Assembly: GCF_037138995.1 (NCBI RefSeq) | Contig: NZ_JBAXHI010000015.1 | Span: 1 to 64,000, forward strand | DNA length: 64,000 nucleotides | Direction: 5' to 3' | Source of the DNA: Chlorohelix sp037138995 | GTDB taxonomy: Bacteria; Chloroflexota; Chloroflexia; Chloroheliales; Chloroheliaceae | Shown here: positions 44,002 through 52,023 of the stretch, piece by piece | Position numbering within the stretch: the first letter of the stretch is position 1 | Layout: each line of letters begins with the position of its first letter | Translations under genes and position numbers: made by a program | Notes under the pieces: model-generated | Databases searched by the model: none | What the model was told of the DNA's origin: nothing | What the model saw: only the letters and a program-made list of their open reading frames with translations

Positions 44002-45048
44002 TTATTTACGGTTATTGCGTTTGCGCCCTGCTACTACAAACAAGCCTACTATTGCTAGACTGAAAAAAGTAGGTAACAAGCCAGATTTGTTATCTTTGGG
44101 CTTGGTATTTTCGATAGCTACAGGAGCAAAAATATTCGATTTAGTTTTTTCTATGTCTTGTTCTCGCAATTCTCCTGTTTCCACTTCAGCCTTGCGCGTA
44201 GCTACTGCTGCTATTTCAGCCCCTATAAGCAAAATACAAGCGCTGACATATACGTAGAATAAAAAGATTATAACTCCGGCTATAGCTCCGTAGGTGCGCT
44301 GATAGCTTTGCGTTCCGCCAAATCCGGTTAGGAAAAAGCTCAAAAATAATTTGCTGACTTCAAAAAGAAATGCTGCCACCACCGCGCCCAATAGTATTGG
44401 TTTCCAGCGAATGCGTTTTTCTAAAGTACGATCGGGGGCGAGTCGGTAAATGGTCATAAAAATTGCCACGTTAAGTAAGTAGGGTACAACGAAAATGATT
44501 GTATCCCAGAGCAAACTGAAACTGTTAAGGGTAATACCGAGGATTCCTATATCAAGCCCGCGAATTATCTGAATGGCAAATCCGATGCCTGTAGAGAAAA
44601 TAAACAGGATACCAAGCCCTATTAACATCGCAAAACGCAAGCTAGTTTTCTTAATAAAGCTCCGCTGGTCTTTTTTTACATCCCATGCCACATTTATTGC
44701 AGTCATAATTCCATCGAAAACGCCGCTACCAGACCATAGTGTGCCAATCACCGATACTATTGCCAGAACGGGAGCAGCTTTACTCAAGGTGTCAATGAAA
44801 TTACTAATGATTTCATTGATGTTTACTCCGGCTTGGTCGGCTTTTGGGAAAGCTTCAATCAGGCTTTTAGTTATATCCTTTCGGGTACTATCGTCCTGAA
44901 TAATTAAAGTAGCGATTACAACTGCTCCGATAATAAGCGGAAAAACAGAAACCAACGCATAATAAGCTATTGCCGCTGCCCAACTTGTGCCTTGATCTTC
45001 CCGAAATTTATTCAACCCTCGTTTCAGGATTGAGAAAAACTCCTTCAT
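44002..45048 (-). CDS. YihY/BrkB-family membrane protein
   Basis: A 348-residue protein with six hydrophobic segments. It opens with the family block FREDQGTSWAAAIAYYALVSVFPLIIG and has LWSGSGVFDGIMTAINVAWDVKKDQRSF (here described in parts: LWSGSG and AINVAWDV), RWKPILLGAVVAAFLFEVSK and TYGAIAGVIIFLFYVYVSA. The C-terminal ~60 residues are polar with one last hydrophobic stretch and a basic end (GRKRNNRK). Earlier RNase BN assignments for this family were withdrawn; the function is unknown. It follows cobU by only 5 bases. Confidence 0.9.
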   Translation of the reverse strand: MKEFFSILKRGLNKFREDQGTSWAAAIAYYALVSVFPLIIGAVVIATLIIQDDSTRKDITKSLIEAFPKADQAGVNINEIISNFIDTLSKAAPVLAIVSVIGTLWSGSGVFDGIMTAINVAWDVKKDQRSFIKKTSLRFAMLIGLGILFIFSTGIGFAIQIIRGLDIGILGITLNSFSLLWDTIIFVVPYLLNVAIFMTIYRLAPDRTLEKRIRWKPILLGAVVAAFLFEVSKLFLSFFLTGFGGTQSYQRTYGAIAGVIIFLFYVYVSACILLIGAEIAAVATRKAEVETGELREQDIEKTKSNIFAPVAIENTKPKDNKSGLLPTFFSLAIVGLFVVAGRKRNNRK

Positions 45049-45053
45049 GTGCC

Positions 45054-45743
45054 TTATATATCCTCGTCAAAAGCATATTGCAATTTTTTCAAATCAACGG
45101 GAATACCGGCAATGCAGAAAAAAACCTCATCCGAGAGGTTGGCGGCAACCTGATTCAAGCGTCCTAACGCATCTCGATAAGCGCGTCCCAATGGATATGG
45201 CGGTACTAAACCCATTCCCACTTCGTTCGAGACCATTACTAGACCGCAATTTTTCTCACGTAACCAAGCCACCACTGATTCGAGTTCCTGCGCCATAGCG
45301 CGTTCTTCCGCAAAATAATCTGGGGATGTGACTTGAACAGGAGTAGTTGGCGCGGTAGATTCGAGCGCAAGGTCATCTTCAGGCGGTATTTGGGCAACAT
45401 ATCCCTGAGCATCGTTATCCAATGGTGTTATGCTCATCAAGCGGTTGGTAGTCCAAAGCGTGAGACAATCCAACAACACCAATTTCTCGCCCTTGTATTC
45501 TTGCTGTACTTTTTGAGCTAGACTCAAGGGAGCTTCGACTGTGTGCCATGTATCCGGGCGACTGGCGCGGTGTCGGATTACTCGCTCTTTCATTTCTGCG
45601 TCATATGGTTCGAGCGTTGCTACATATAACACCGCAAAGTTGCCCGCGCGGGAACTTGCCAGTTTCTCGGCAAAGGTACTTTTGCCGCTACGTGCGCCAC
45701 CCAAAACAAGGCTTACTAGGCGCTCTTTCGATGGTTTTGACAT
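45054..45743 (-). CDS. cobU: CobU/CobP, adenosylcobinamide kinase / adenosylcobinamide-phosphate guanylyltransferase
   Basis: A 229-residue P-loop protein. It begins SLVLGGARSGKSTFAEKLA, with YVATLEPYDAEMKERVIRHRA, LLDCLTLWTTNRL and the C-terminal VMVSNEVGMGLVPPYPLGRAYRD then LGRLNQVAA; all are CobU marks. Normal members have about 180 residues; an acidic insertion of ~45 residues lies near 125-165. It activates cobinamide for lower-ligand attachment. It lies in a leftward operon with a phosphatase and cobS. Confidence 0.95.
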   Translation of the reverse strand: MSKPSKERLVSLVLGGARSGKSTFAEKLASSRAGNFAVLYVATLEPYDAEMKERVIRHRASRPDTWHTVEAPLSLAQKVQQEYKGEKLVLLDCLTLWTTNRLMSITPLDNDAQGYVAQIPPEDDLALESTAPTTPVQVTSPDYFAEERAMAQELESVVAWLREKNCGLVMVSNEVGMGLVPPYPLGRAYRDALGRLNQVAANLSDEVFFCIAGIPVDLKKLQYAFDEDI

Positions 45744-45785
45744 TGTTGCTACTGTTCAAAAACCTTTCCACAAGACAAGAAATTC

Positions 45786-46427
45786 CTATTTACCTTCATT
45801 TAAATCCATTGTGTCTATATGCGATGTATCGTTAAACAGCGATAGGATTGAAGCATTATCGTAAAGGTGCAGGATGGACAACGAACAACTATCTACCCGC
45901 CATTGCCAGATACGGTTTAGATCCATCCCCATATAATGGCAAAGCAGTGTGCCGATTACTCCCCCATGTGCTACCACCAGAACCACCTCATCCTCGCCGG
46001 GATGTTTGTCGGTAATATAATCAATTGATTTGCTAACCCGTGCAAGCACAGTCTTAAGATTTTCACCACCGGGCGGACTATAATTATAACGGTCGCTTTG
46101 CCAGAGCTTGGTTTCTTCGGGGAATTGCTCCAGCATTTGATTATAATTTAGCCCTTCTGCTCTGCCGCCGGACGCTTCACGCAGACCGGGCAATATTTCC
46201 GCTTCTAGTTTGGGAGAATGCCATTCCAACCCGATTTGGGCAGTGATACGCGCTCTGCTCAAATCGCTACAATAGGCAGCAGTGAGTTTTAAATGAGAGA
46301 GACGTTTCTGTAAAGCTCTAGATTGACGTAAACCCATTTCATTAAGCGGTATGTCGGTTTGTCCTTGATAACGGCGTTGCGCGTTATAATCGGTTTGACC
46401 GTGCCTTACCAGAATCAGCTTCGGCAT
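45786..46427 (-). CDS. cobC: Histidine phosphatase, probable alpha-ribazole phosphatase (CobC-like)
   Basis: A 213-residue phosphoglycerate-mutase-like protein. ILVRHGQTDYNAQRRYQGQTD carries the catalytic His in RHG, and VLVVAHGGVIGTLLCH carries the second His. Such proteins have many substrates; its place between cobU and cobS points to alpha-ribazole-5'-phosphate dephosphorylation in the nucleotide loop pathway. The assignment is therefore context-based. Full length. Confidence 0.8.
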   Translation of the reverse strand: MPKLILVRHGQTDYNAQRRYQGQTDIPLNEMGLRQSRALQKRLSHLKLTAAYCSDLSRARITAQIGLEWHSPKLEAEILPGLREASGGRAEGLNYNQMLEQFPEETKLWQSDRYNYSPPGGENLKTVLARVSKSIDYITDKHPGEDEVVLVVAHGGVIGTLLCHYMGMDLNRIWQWRVDSCSLSILHLYDNASILSLFNDTSHIDTMDLNEGK

Positions 46428-46472
46428 TTTCTTATCACCTATAAAAGATAGACGGTTTTGAGAAGTATTTGG

Positions 46473-47246
46473 TCACAGAAACCATATGGATTTTATCACA
46501 CCTGCCGCAGTCCCGATAATAAGCCAAACGAGAGTCTCGCTGGATTCGGTTACAGCCCCATAGCTATCGCCCGTTAAACCGGCAGGCAGTTTGCTCATTA
46601 CATACTTACCAAAAAGATAAGCAAAAACGAAAGTGGCTAATACCAGCGCCACTCCAAATAGTCGCAGTGTTAATACGGAAAATAGCAGCACTCCTAGCCC
46701 TGCCAGCGCCATTTCCAGCTTTCCGGTGTGCTGCTTGAACAGAACACCCAACCCGCTATCCCGCCCGTATGGAAATATAACCACCGCTGTGACCAGCGCC
46801 CACCGCCCCAATACCGGAGCCAATAATAGGGCAGGTGTCATCAGGTCGAAGGGAATATTGAGGAGCGCGACATATTTAAGCGTTAATAAAACCCAACCAC
46901 CGGCAACCGCGAAACTTCCAACATGGCTGTCTCGCATAATTTCGAGCCGCCTCTCTGGGGTGCGGTAGCCAAACATACCATCGCATGAATCTAGAAAACC
47001 GTCAAAGTGAAGCGCCCCGGTAAGGGCAAGTAATGTTGCTACAAGTAAGGTAGCAACGATATTTGCAGGCAAAAAAAAGGTAAGTAGCCAGTTCAAACTA
47101 GCTAACATTACTCCTAGCCACAACCCTACAATCGGGAAATAGCGAACTGCCCTGCCTACATCTTCTGAACTTGCCTGCCGTCGTAAGGGTATGGGCAGAG
47201 TCGTGAGGAATTGAACTGCCACCAAAAAACTAAGCACTATTTGCAC
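46473..47246 (-). CDS. cobS: CobS, adenosylcobinamide-GDP ribazoletransferase
   Basis: A 257-residue membrane enzyme with about six helices. VQFLTTLPIPLRRQASSED, ALTGALHFDGFLDSCDGMFG with the metal-binding Asp cluster, and RLEIMRDSHVGSFAVAGG are diagnostic. It joins adenosylcobinamide-GDP and alpha-ribazole(-phosphate) to complete cobalamin. Start is GTG at 47246. It heads the operon cobS-cobC-cobU-yihY. A promoter is visible upstream; no cobalamin riboswitch could be recognised there. Confidence 0.95.
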   Translation of the reverse strand: MQIVLSFLVAVQFLTTLPIPLRRQASSEDVGRAVRYFPIVGLWLGVMLASLNWLLTFFLPANIVATLLVATLLALTGALHFDGFLDSCDGMFGYRTPERRLEIMRDSHVGSFAVAGGWVLLTLKYVALLNIPFDLMTPALLLAPVLGRWALVTAVVIFPYGRDSGLGVLFKQHTGKLEMALAGLGVLLFSVLTLRLFGVALVLATFVFAYLFGKYVMSKLPAGLTGDSYGAVTESSETLVWLIIGTAAGVIKSIWFL

Positions 47247-47286
47247 TTCTAACCGTCATTCGTATTAAGCCGGATATAATCGCCTC

Positions 47287-47314
47287 ATTATACGCGCATT
47301 GTCTAAAATATCAA
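47287..47314 (-). promoter_or_regulatory. Promoter of the cobS operon
   Basis: On the minus strand TTGATA (47314-47309), 16-base spacer, TATAAT (47292-47287), about 40 bases before the GTG start of cobS. Confidence 0.65.
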
Positions 47315-47476
47315 ATTGTGGAAAATCCAGCAGCAGGGAAAATTTGTTTCAAATAGATGCCCTTTCTAAGGACCCTACGGTGAATCTAGAAATACTTTAA
47401 ATTGGCACACTTGCTGTATCTCTTTGCGAGAAGTTTGAGCTAAACGCATACTTCTTAGCAATAAAATTCTCTTAGG

Positions 47477-47505
47477 TTGACAAGCATTTGAGGGTAGGCT
47501 ATCAT
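47477..47505 (+). promoter_or_regulatory. Promoter of the XRE-Sm operon
   Basis: TTGACA (47477-47482), exact 17-base spacer, TATCAT (47500-47505). Transcription should begin near 47512, leaving a leader of about 200 bases before the ATG at 47710. The 463-base gap between cobS and this operon otherwise holds only the divergent cobS promoter and the leader hairpin. Confidence 0.65.
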
Positions 47506-47525
47506 GTGGCTAATCCGGTCGCGAG

Positions 47526-47552
47526 AAAGCCAGTGATTCCATTGGCTTTTTT
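47526..47552 (+). terminator. Intrinsic-terminator hairpin in the leader of the XRE-Sm operon (possible attenuator)
   Basis: AAAGCCAGTG and CATTGGCTTT form a 10-bp stem with one G-T pair and an ATTC loop, followed by TTTC. It lies about 15-40 bases after the predicted transcription start and about 155 bases before the first gene. It could cause early stopping, or end a very short RNA. Confidence 0.6.
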
Positions 47553-47709
47553 CACAAACCAGTTGATCAGGTTAAATAATTTAGAGGGGTCTTTCTTTTT
47601 TAATTTTGCGCCGAATCCTCCGCTAGTAGGTTTTATTATTCCTATCTTGCAAATGGCGCAGGCGAAATAGCTTTTCCAAGGAAGGACTTCTATATGGAGG
47701 CGCTGCCAG

Positions 47710-48396
47710 ATGTCTTCATCTGAGGCATTCAATTTTGGTCGCAAGATCAAAGAACTAAAAAAACAACACAAAAAGGGTTACGTAGATCTAACCGCGGACT
47801 TGAAAATCAGTCGTGATCGCATTATTCAATTAGAAGAAGGCGAACGCGAACCTACCGATGTTGAACGCCAAAAATTTGCCGCCTACTATAACCTTCCCAT
47901 TGATGAGTTCTTTCCACAAAATTCGTCGCAGTCGGCTCCTAGTCAGCTTACGCCACGGCTGAATAATAATCCGGCTCCTCGACCCACCCAAGCTGCTCCC
48001 GGCAATTTTACACCACGTCCGGCGATTTCTAATACTCCAGCGCCTCGTCCTGCTCCTTCTGCTCCTCGCCCTACTAGCAAGGCGGAAGTGAAAAGCAACG
48101 GAGATGCTAAGGAAAGCGGTGAGCAATCTAAACCGGTAATGAAATATACCGCCGAGCAGTTGGGAGACATTGAGTCTGCTTATTTGCGTAAGCAACGCGA
48201 TTTAAAAGTGCCTCTAACCTTTACATTTTTGAACGGCAAAGAGTTTACCGGCGTGGTGGTAGATTTTACTCCTTTTACCGTCCATATCATTGATCAGACA
48301 ACCAAGCAGGAAGTTATTCTACGCAAATTGGCAATGGCTTTCTACCGTAAGGCAGATGCTTTTGCTGAGGCTAACGAAGGTAAGGGAGGCGAATAA
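47710..48396 (+). CDS. XRE-type HTH protein with C-terminal Hfq/Sm-like domain (first of pair)
   Basis: A 228-residue protein. Residues 9-67 are an XRE-like helix-turn-helix (FGRKIKELKKQHKKGYVDLT, then IIQLEEGEREPTD and a C-terminal LPIDEFF). Residues 71-143 are a Pro/Ala-rich linker with repeated PRP. Residues 151-213 match Hfq: helix AYLRKQRDLKVP, Sm1 FTFLNGKEFTGVVVDFTPFTV, Sm2 EVILRKLAMAFYRK. The Hfq Sm2 lysine-histidine appears as Arg-Lys. Thus a DNA-binding fold joins an RNA-binding fold. GGAGG lies 9 bases before the ATG. The next gene begins 4 bases after its stop. Function unknown. Confidence 0.85.
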   Translation: MSSSEAFNFGRKIKELKKQHKKGYVDLTADLKISRDRIIQLEEGEREPTDVERQKFAAYYNLPIDEFFPQNSSQSAPSQLTPRLNNNPAPRPTQAAPGNFTPRPAISNTPAPRPAPSAPRPTSKAEVKSNGDAKESGEQSKPVMKYTAEQLGDIESAYLRKQRDLKVPLTFTFLNGKEFTGVVVDFTPFTVHIIDQTTKQEVILRKLAMAFYRKADAFAEANEGKGGE

Positions 48397-48400
48397 AATT

Positions 48401-49042
48401 ATGAGCCTCGGTTCGTATATAATTTATCTTCGCGCTCTGAAGGATGGAATTACCCCGCGAGAGGTAGCTATTGAATTAGGTCTGCCTGAGCATTATATCC
48501 ACGCTATTGAATTGGAGAAACATGCTGGAGATACAAATTCTCGCAATTCCTTAGCTGAATATTTTGGCATTCCGGTTGATGAATTTAGCGATTATGCACG
48601 TAGCACCAGTTCCCGCTTACAAGAGACACTAAAGCACGAACGCCGCCCACAAATGGGTTTCTTGCTCATGAATGGTGAAACTCTATTAGGTACAGTTGAT
48701 GGCGCAGATAATAGCATAATAAAAATTGTCGAATTGAATAGCGGTATTAAAACTATACTGCAACGGCATGCTATCAAGAAATGGTGGTCGCTTAAACCCT
48801 CCGCGCCTCGAAGACCCGGTGGCGGTGGAAGACGACCGTTTAATGGCGGCGGGGGAAGCAGACCTCCTAGACCTGGTGGGGGCAGACCATCCGGTTTTAA
48901 CGGTGGATTAGGTCCCAGACCCGATAGCGGTAATGAAGGTGGCTACCGTCCGAGACCGTCCGGTGATGGAAATGGCGATAGTGGGAATGATGGCAATTAT
49001 CGTTCCAGACCGCCTTTTCGACCAAGACCGGAGAATGAATAG
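48401..49042 (+). CDS. XRE-type HTH protein with Hfq/Sm-like domain and glycine/arginine-rich tail (second of pair)
   Basis: A 213-residue protein. Residues 5-62 are an HTH (YIIYLRALKDGITPREVAIE, LPEHYIHAIE, FGIPVDEF). Residues 72-130 match Hfq: helix RLQETLKHERRP, Sm1 GFLLMNGETLLGTVDG, and Sm2 ILQRHAIKKW, close to the Hfq YKHAIS. Residues 131-213 are a Gly/Arg/Pro-rich tail with GGGGRRPF and RPPRPGGGRP, like RGG RNA-binding tails. The ATG at 48401 is chosen since GGGAGG lies 11 bases before it, inside the end of the previous gene. HTH and Sm sit directly together here, without the long linker of its partner. Confidence 0.85.
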   Translation: MSLGSYIIYLRALKDGITPREVAIELGLPEHYIHAIELEKHAGDTNSRNSLAEYFGIPVDEFSDYARSTSSRLQETLKHERRPQMGFLLMNGETLLGTVDGADNSIIKIVELNSGIKTILQRHAIKKWWSLKPSAPRRPGGGGRRPFNGGGGSRPPRPGGGRPSGFNGGLGPRPDSGNEGGYRPRPSGDGNGDSGNDGNYRSRPPFRPRPENE

Positions 49043-49088
49043 TAACTGAACATTAATAGAAACTTCAAAATATAGTCAGGAGGATAAA

Positions 49089-49187
49089 ATGAATAAACGC
49101 AAGAAGGTAGCTATTCAAAAGCATCGTGCCAAAGGCAAGAAATTACGTGATCGTCGTAAGGTCGAACGCGAAGCCGGAAAAAAATAA
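49089..49187 (+). CDS. 32-residue very basic protein after the XRE-Sm pair
   Basis: A short frame opens with ATG after AGGAGG (6-base spacing) and reads MNKRKKVAIQKHRAKGKKL, then RDRRKVEREAGKK. About half the residues are Lys or Arg. The strong ribosome-binding site, the position 46 bases after the second XRE-Sm gene and the terminator directly after it support a real gene. It resembles small ribosome-associated basic proteins (COX24/AURKAIP1-like) in style only. Nucleic-acid binding is likely, otherwise unknown. Confidence 0.7.
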   Translation: MNKRKKVAIQKHRAKGKKLRDRRKVEREAGKK

Positions 49188-49200
49188 GGGATAAACTAAA

Positions 49201-49231
49201 AGAGCCAGGTCTAGAACTTGGCTCTTTGTTT
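49201..49231. terminator. Bidirectional intrinsic terminator between the XRE-Sm operon and the ArsA-like genes
   Basis: AGAGCCAGGT pairs with ACTTGGCTCT around a short loop, with TTTGTTTC on the plus side and TTTTAGTTT on the minus side. Confidence 0.85.
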
Positions 49232-49236
49232 CATAC

Positions 49237-50484
49237 TTAATTGTTACTTCCTACGAAAAAAGGGTCATCTGTCCACGCAATTTCTTCGGGAGGCTTTTCA
49301 GAAAACTCCATTTTGAGAATACCATCCTCGTAATAAAAGCTAACCAAATCGCTGTGTACTAAAACCCTTGGTAGGGAAACCGCTCTTTGTATTCGTCCTG
49401 CGGTTACATTTACATCAGTACCGTTATGTTCGATGTATAATTCGTCCTGCTCATCAATGAAAGGCAAACGCACACAAAGCCTTCGATGCGTTTCTTTAGG
49501 CGCACGCGGATTTGTGGGCATTTCTTCTAGCCAAATAAGCGGATGGTCGTACAACTTTTGCATTGGGTCAGATGCTCCAAAAAGTTTTTCTGCAACTGGC
49601 GTTAGTTTTTTAACTCCTATCGGTTCTTCATCTTCCAGTATAGAGCCAAAGATGGGCATGGGGTTAAAACTATCTTCGATTTCTTTGATATACTTTGCTT
49701 GTAACTCCACCCAATAATCAAAGTAGGCTCCAAGCTGTTTTTCTTTGGGTAAAATCTTGTTGATTATAACCGAGTCCATCTTAATGCCATAGAGGCTTAA
49801 AAAGGTGTAAGCACGTTTTGTTTCCATTACCGGCAGTTTTTCAGGATTTAACACCAAACGAACTGAGACATCGTCGGCTACGATGAAGGCGCTTAGGTCA
49901 TTCATCATCTCCATTAGTTTGTTTACTTCCTTGAAAAACTCATCATTAGGAGTTTGTTGTCGGAAAGGGCGCACAAAACTACTGAAACCACGGTAAACTT
50001 TGAAGAAGTTTTTGCCGCTAGTCCCTCCAATAATCATTTCGGGATAAGCCAATAAACGCAAAGTATTGCCGGTGGGGGCAGTATCAACAATTATACAATC
50101 CCACTTGTTGCTCTTGTATTCTATCAGCAAACGATTTAGCGCAAGAATTTCGTCCATACCTGGCTGGTTGCTGAGTTCGGCAGCAACACTACTATCCACG
50201 CCGCGTCCTTCATAGGCGTTTGCCATAAATTTCTGAAACCCGCCCATGCTTTTCCGCATCTCGTAAACTGTATCTACTTCCAGACCGTATAGGTTGGGCG
50301 CAAGTTCGGTCAATTCATCTCGGCTTATCGCTTTCCCAATAACATCGGACAGAGAGTGTGCGGGGTCGCTGGACATAATCAGCACTTTTTTCCCACGGCT
50401 GGCAATTAGGCTGGCGCTTGCGGCGCTAATGGTAGTTTTGCCTGTCCCACCCTTACCGCTATAAATTATGACTCTGGTACCCAT
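49237..50484 (-). CDS. ArsA/GET3-like ATPase with C-terminal HSP20-like domain (copy 1)
   Basis: A 415-residue single-ATPase-domain protein. The P-loop is YSGKGGTGKTTISAA, switch I is SSDPAHSLSDV, and the switch II region is IVDTAPTGNTLRLLAYPE. The last ~85 residues (RRLCVRLPFIDEQDELYIEH onwards) form the HSP20-like domain found in many bacterial ArsA homologues. No arsenite-binding Cys set and no ars genes are present, so arsenic pumping is unlikely; a Get3-like handling of membrane proteins is one option. ATG at 50484 is preferred to a TTG three codons earlier because GAGAGG then has proper spacing. It follows copy 2 by 24 bases. Confidence 0.88.
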   Translation of the reverse strand: MGTRVIIYSGKGGTGKTTISAASASLIASRGKKVLIMSSDPAHSLSDVIGKAISRDELTELAPNLYGLEVDTVYEMRKSMGGFQKFMANAYEGRGVDSSVAAELSNQPGMDEILALNRLLIEYKSNKWDCIIVDTAPTGNTLRLLAYPEMIIGGTSGKNFFKVYRGFSSFVRPFRQQTPNDEFFKEVNKLMEMMNDLSAFIVADDVSVRLVLNPEKLPVMETKRAYTFLSLYGIKMDSVIINKILPKEKQLGAYFDYWVELQAKYIKEIEDSFNPMPIFGSILEDEEPIGVKKLTPVAEKLFGASDPMQKLYDHPLIWLEEMPTNPRAPKETHRRLCVRLPFIDEQDELYIEHNGTDVNVTAGRIQRAVSLPRVLVHSDLVSFYYEDGILKMEFSEKPPEEIAWTDDPFFVGSNN

Positions 50485-50508
50485 CTTTTGCAAAACCTCT
50501 CTATCCAG

Positions 50509-51660
50509 TTAATTAGAAAAGTGTACGTGCAGTATTCCATCTTTGAAACGCGCTGATTTGGCGTTTCGCGCTGCTAACGCATGTGGTAACAATAAATCCC
50601 GTTTGAAATTACCAATTTCAACGAACAGTTCGTCACCCTTCTTAACCATATTCACTTTGTCCACTTCAAGGTTAGGAAGCGCAAGCTGTAAAATATATTC
50701 CCCGTCAATTTTGACGATTTCTTGCGTTTTGCCACTATACAACGACTCCGTAGGGTCTTGCTCCCCGTATATCTCCATTCCTAGTTCACCAAGTGCTTTA
50801 ATCCCGGTAACCTCATGTCCCTTCATAGGTACTTCCAGAATGGGGAGTGGCGCAAAACTGCTATAAATCAAATCCCGATATTCCCTTTGCCTTTCGCATA
50901 TTCCTGAGAAAAACGCATCAGAGCTATTTTCAGGTAAAATGCGGTTCGAGACAATTGCATCTACCGGATAATTAAAAAGGCTTAAATAGGTAGCGGCTCG
51001 TTGCCCTTCCTTAACCACCATCTTTTCAGGATTAACTACTATCCGATAAGAGGCTTGTTTAGGGCTGGTAAGCGTGGTACGCAGCAACTCAACCTGCTGG
51101 GTTATATCGGGTATTGCATCGAAAACATTGTTGCGAGGCATTAACGGTTTGATTAAAGCCCCTGCCAGTTTCATAGTGCTATTATGCCAGCTTGCAACCC
51201 TATCCGAATACCAAGTGAACATATCAGGCATACTCAAAAGCCGGACAGTTTCGCCGGTAGGGGCAGCATCAATAAAAATAACATCAAATTCACCACTTCG
51301 GCTATGCCGAAGGATTTGAAGCAAACTGATTAATTCATCCATACCCGGAAGCAGCGCCAATTCCTCAGCGATAACGTCATCAGCACCTTTTTTCTTGAGA
51401 ATGTTAGCAAAATAGCTTTCCAATTTGCCCCAATTCGAGCGCACTTCATCCAACACGTTTATCTCTTGCGCCCAAAGGTTATCTGCTATTTTATCGGGAA
51501 CTGATTTGAGGTTTAAATCAAAGGCATCCGCTAAACTGTGTGCCGTATCCGTGCTAACTACCAATGTACGATAACCCATTTGGGCGGCGCGTACAGCCGT
51601 AGCCGCTGATATAGTGGTTTTTCCTACCCCACCTTTACCTACATATAGAATGACTCGCAT
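50509..51660 (-). CDS. ArsA/GET3-like ATPase with C-terminal HSP20-like domain (copy 2)
   Basis: A 383-residue homologue of the downstream gene product. It has LYVGKGGVGKTTISAATAVRA, VSTDTAHSLADAFDL (ST-D-T in place of SSDPAHS), FIDAAPTGETVRLLSMPD, and a C-terminal HSP20-like part ending KSARFKDGILHVHF. DAAPTG replaces the usual DTAPTG. The two diverged copies in one operon could form a heterodimer, as the two halves of E. coli ArsA do. They lie next to bchF and the pucC-like gene, on the opposite strand. Function unknown. Confidence 0.88.
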   Translation of the reverse strand: MRVILYVGKGGVGKTTISAATAVRAAQMGYRTLVVSTDTAHSLADAFDLNLKSVPDKIADNLWAQEINVLDEVRSNWGKLESYFANILKKKGADDVIAEELALLPGMDELISLLQILRHSRSGEFDVIFIDAAPTGETVRLLSMPDMFTWYSDRVASWHNSTMKLAGALIKPLMPRNNVFDAIPDITQQVELLRTTLTSPKQASYRIVVNPEKMVVKEGQRAATYLSLFNYPVDAIVSNRILPENSSDAFFSGICERQREYRDLIYSSFAPLPILEVPMKGHEVTGIKALGELGMEIYGEQDPTESLYSGKTQEIVKIDGEYILQLALPNLEVDKVNMVKKGDELFVEIGNFKRDLLLPHALAARNAKSARFKDGILHVHFSN

Positions 51661-52023
51661 AATGGCATCTCCCCGGATACTAAAACACAGTACCCTTTAT
51701 GGGTAAAAATAAGGATAGCAAAAAAACAGTAAAAACTGGCAAACAGCCGATACGAGTTGATTACCAATAGCTTATAGGTAAACAGAAAGTCAGTCTGTAG
51801 CTTGAACTACGATTCTAGGGAGGTGCTAACCTTCCAACGCTTTAATTAAATCTGCGGATGGCATGCTTTAAACCCTAGTTTGGTAGTCCCAACTACATAA
51901 AACCCCCGATTCTCATTGCTATACTGGTTTTATCTGCAACCGAACACCTCTTCGGATGAAGTTGAAGTAAAATTTGCAACTCACGAGCCGGATAAACAAA
52001 CGGTCTAGGGGACATAGAATTAT
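51661..52023. other. Divergent intergenic region, ArsA-like genes / 52024 gene
   Basis: An extended -10 TGCTATACT (51917-51925) lies about 100 bases before the gene at 52024. A small hairpin-like TAGTTTGGTAGTCCCAACTA is near 51882-51901. No open frame with a ribosome-binding site and no RNA gene was seen. Confidence 0.4.

Noticed and set aside
47416..47432. Sigma54-like TGGCAC...TTGCT sequence
   Set aside because: Only two bases separate the elements instead of about five, and no enhancer-binding protein gene is near.
47247..47476. Cobalamin riboswitch before cobS
   Set aside because: No B12-box-like sequence or room for the conserved fold between the promoter (about 40 bases) and the GTG start.
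47488..47670. 60-codon frame in the leader of the XRE-Sm operon
   Set aside because: It starts without a ribosome-binding site, runs through the terminator-like hairpin and resembles nothing known.
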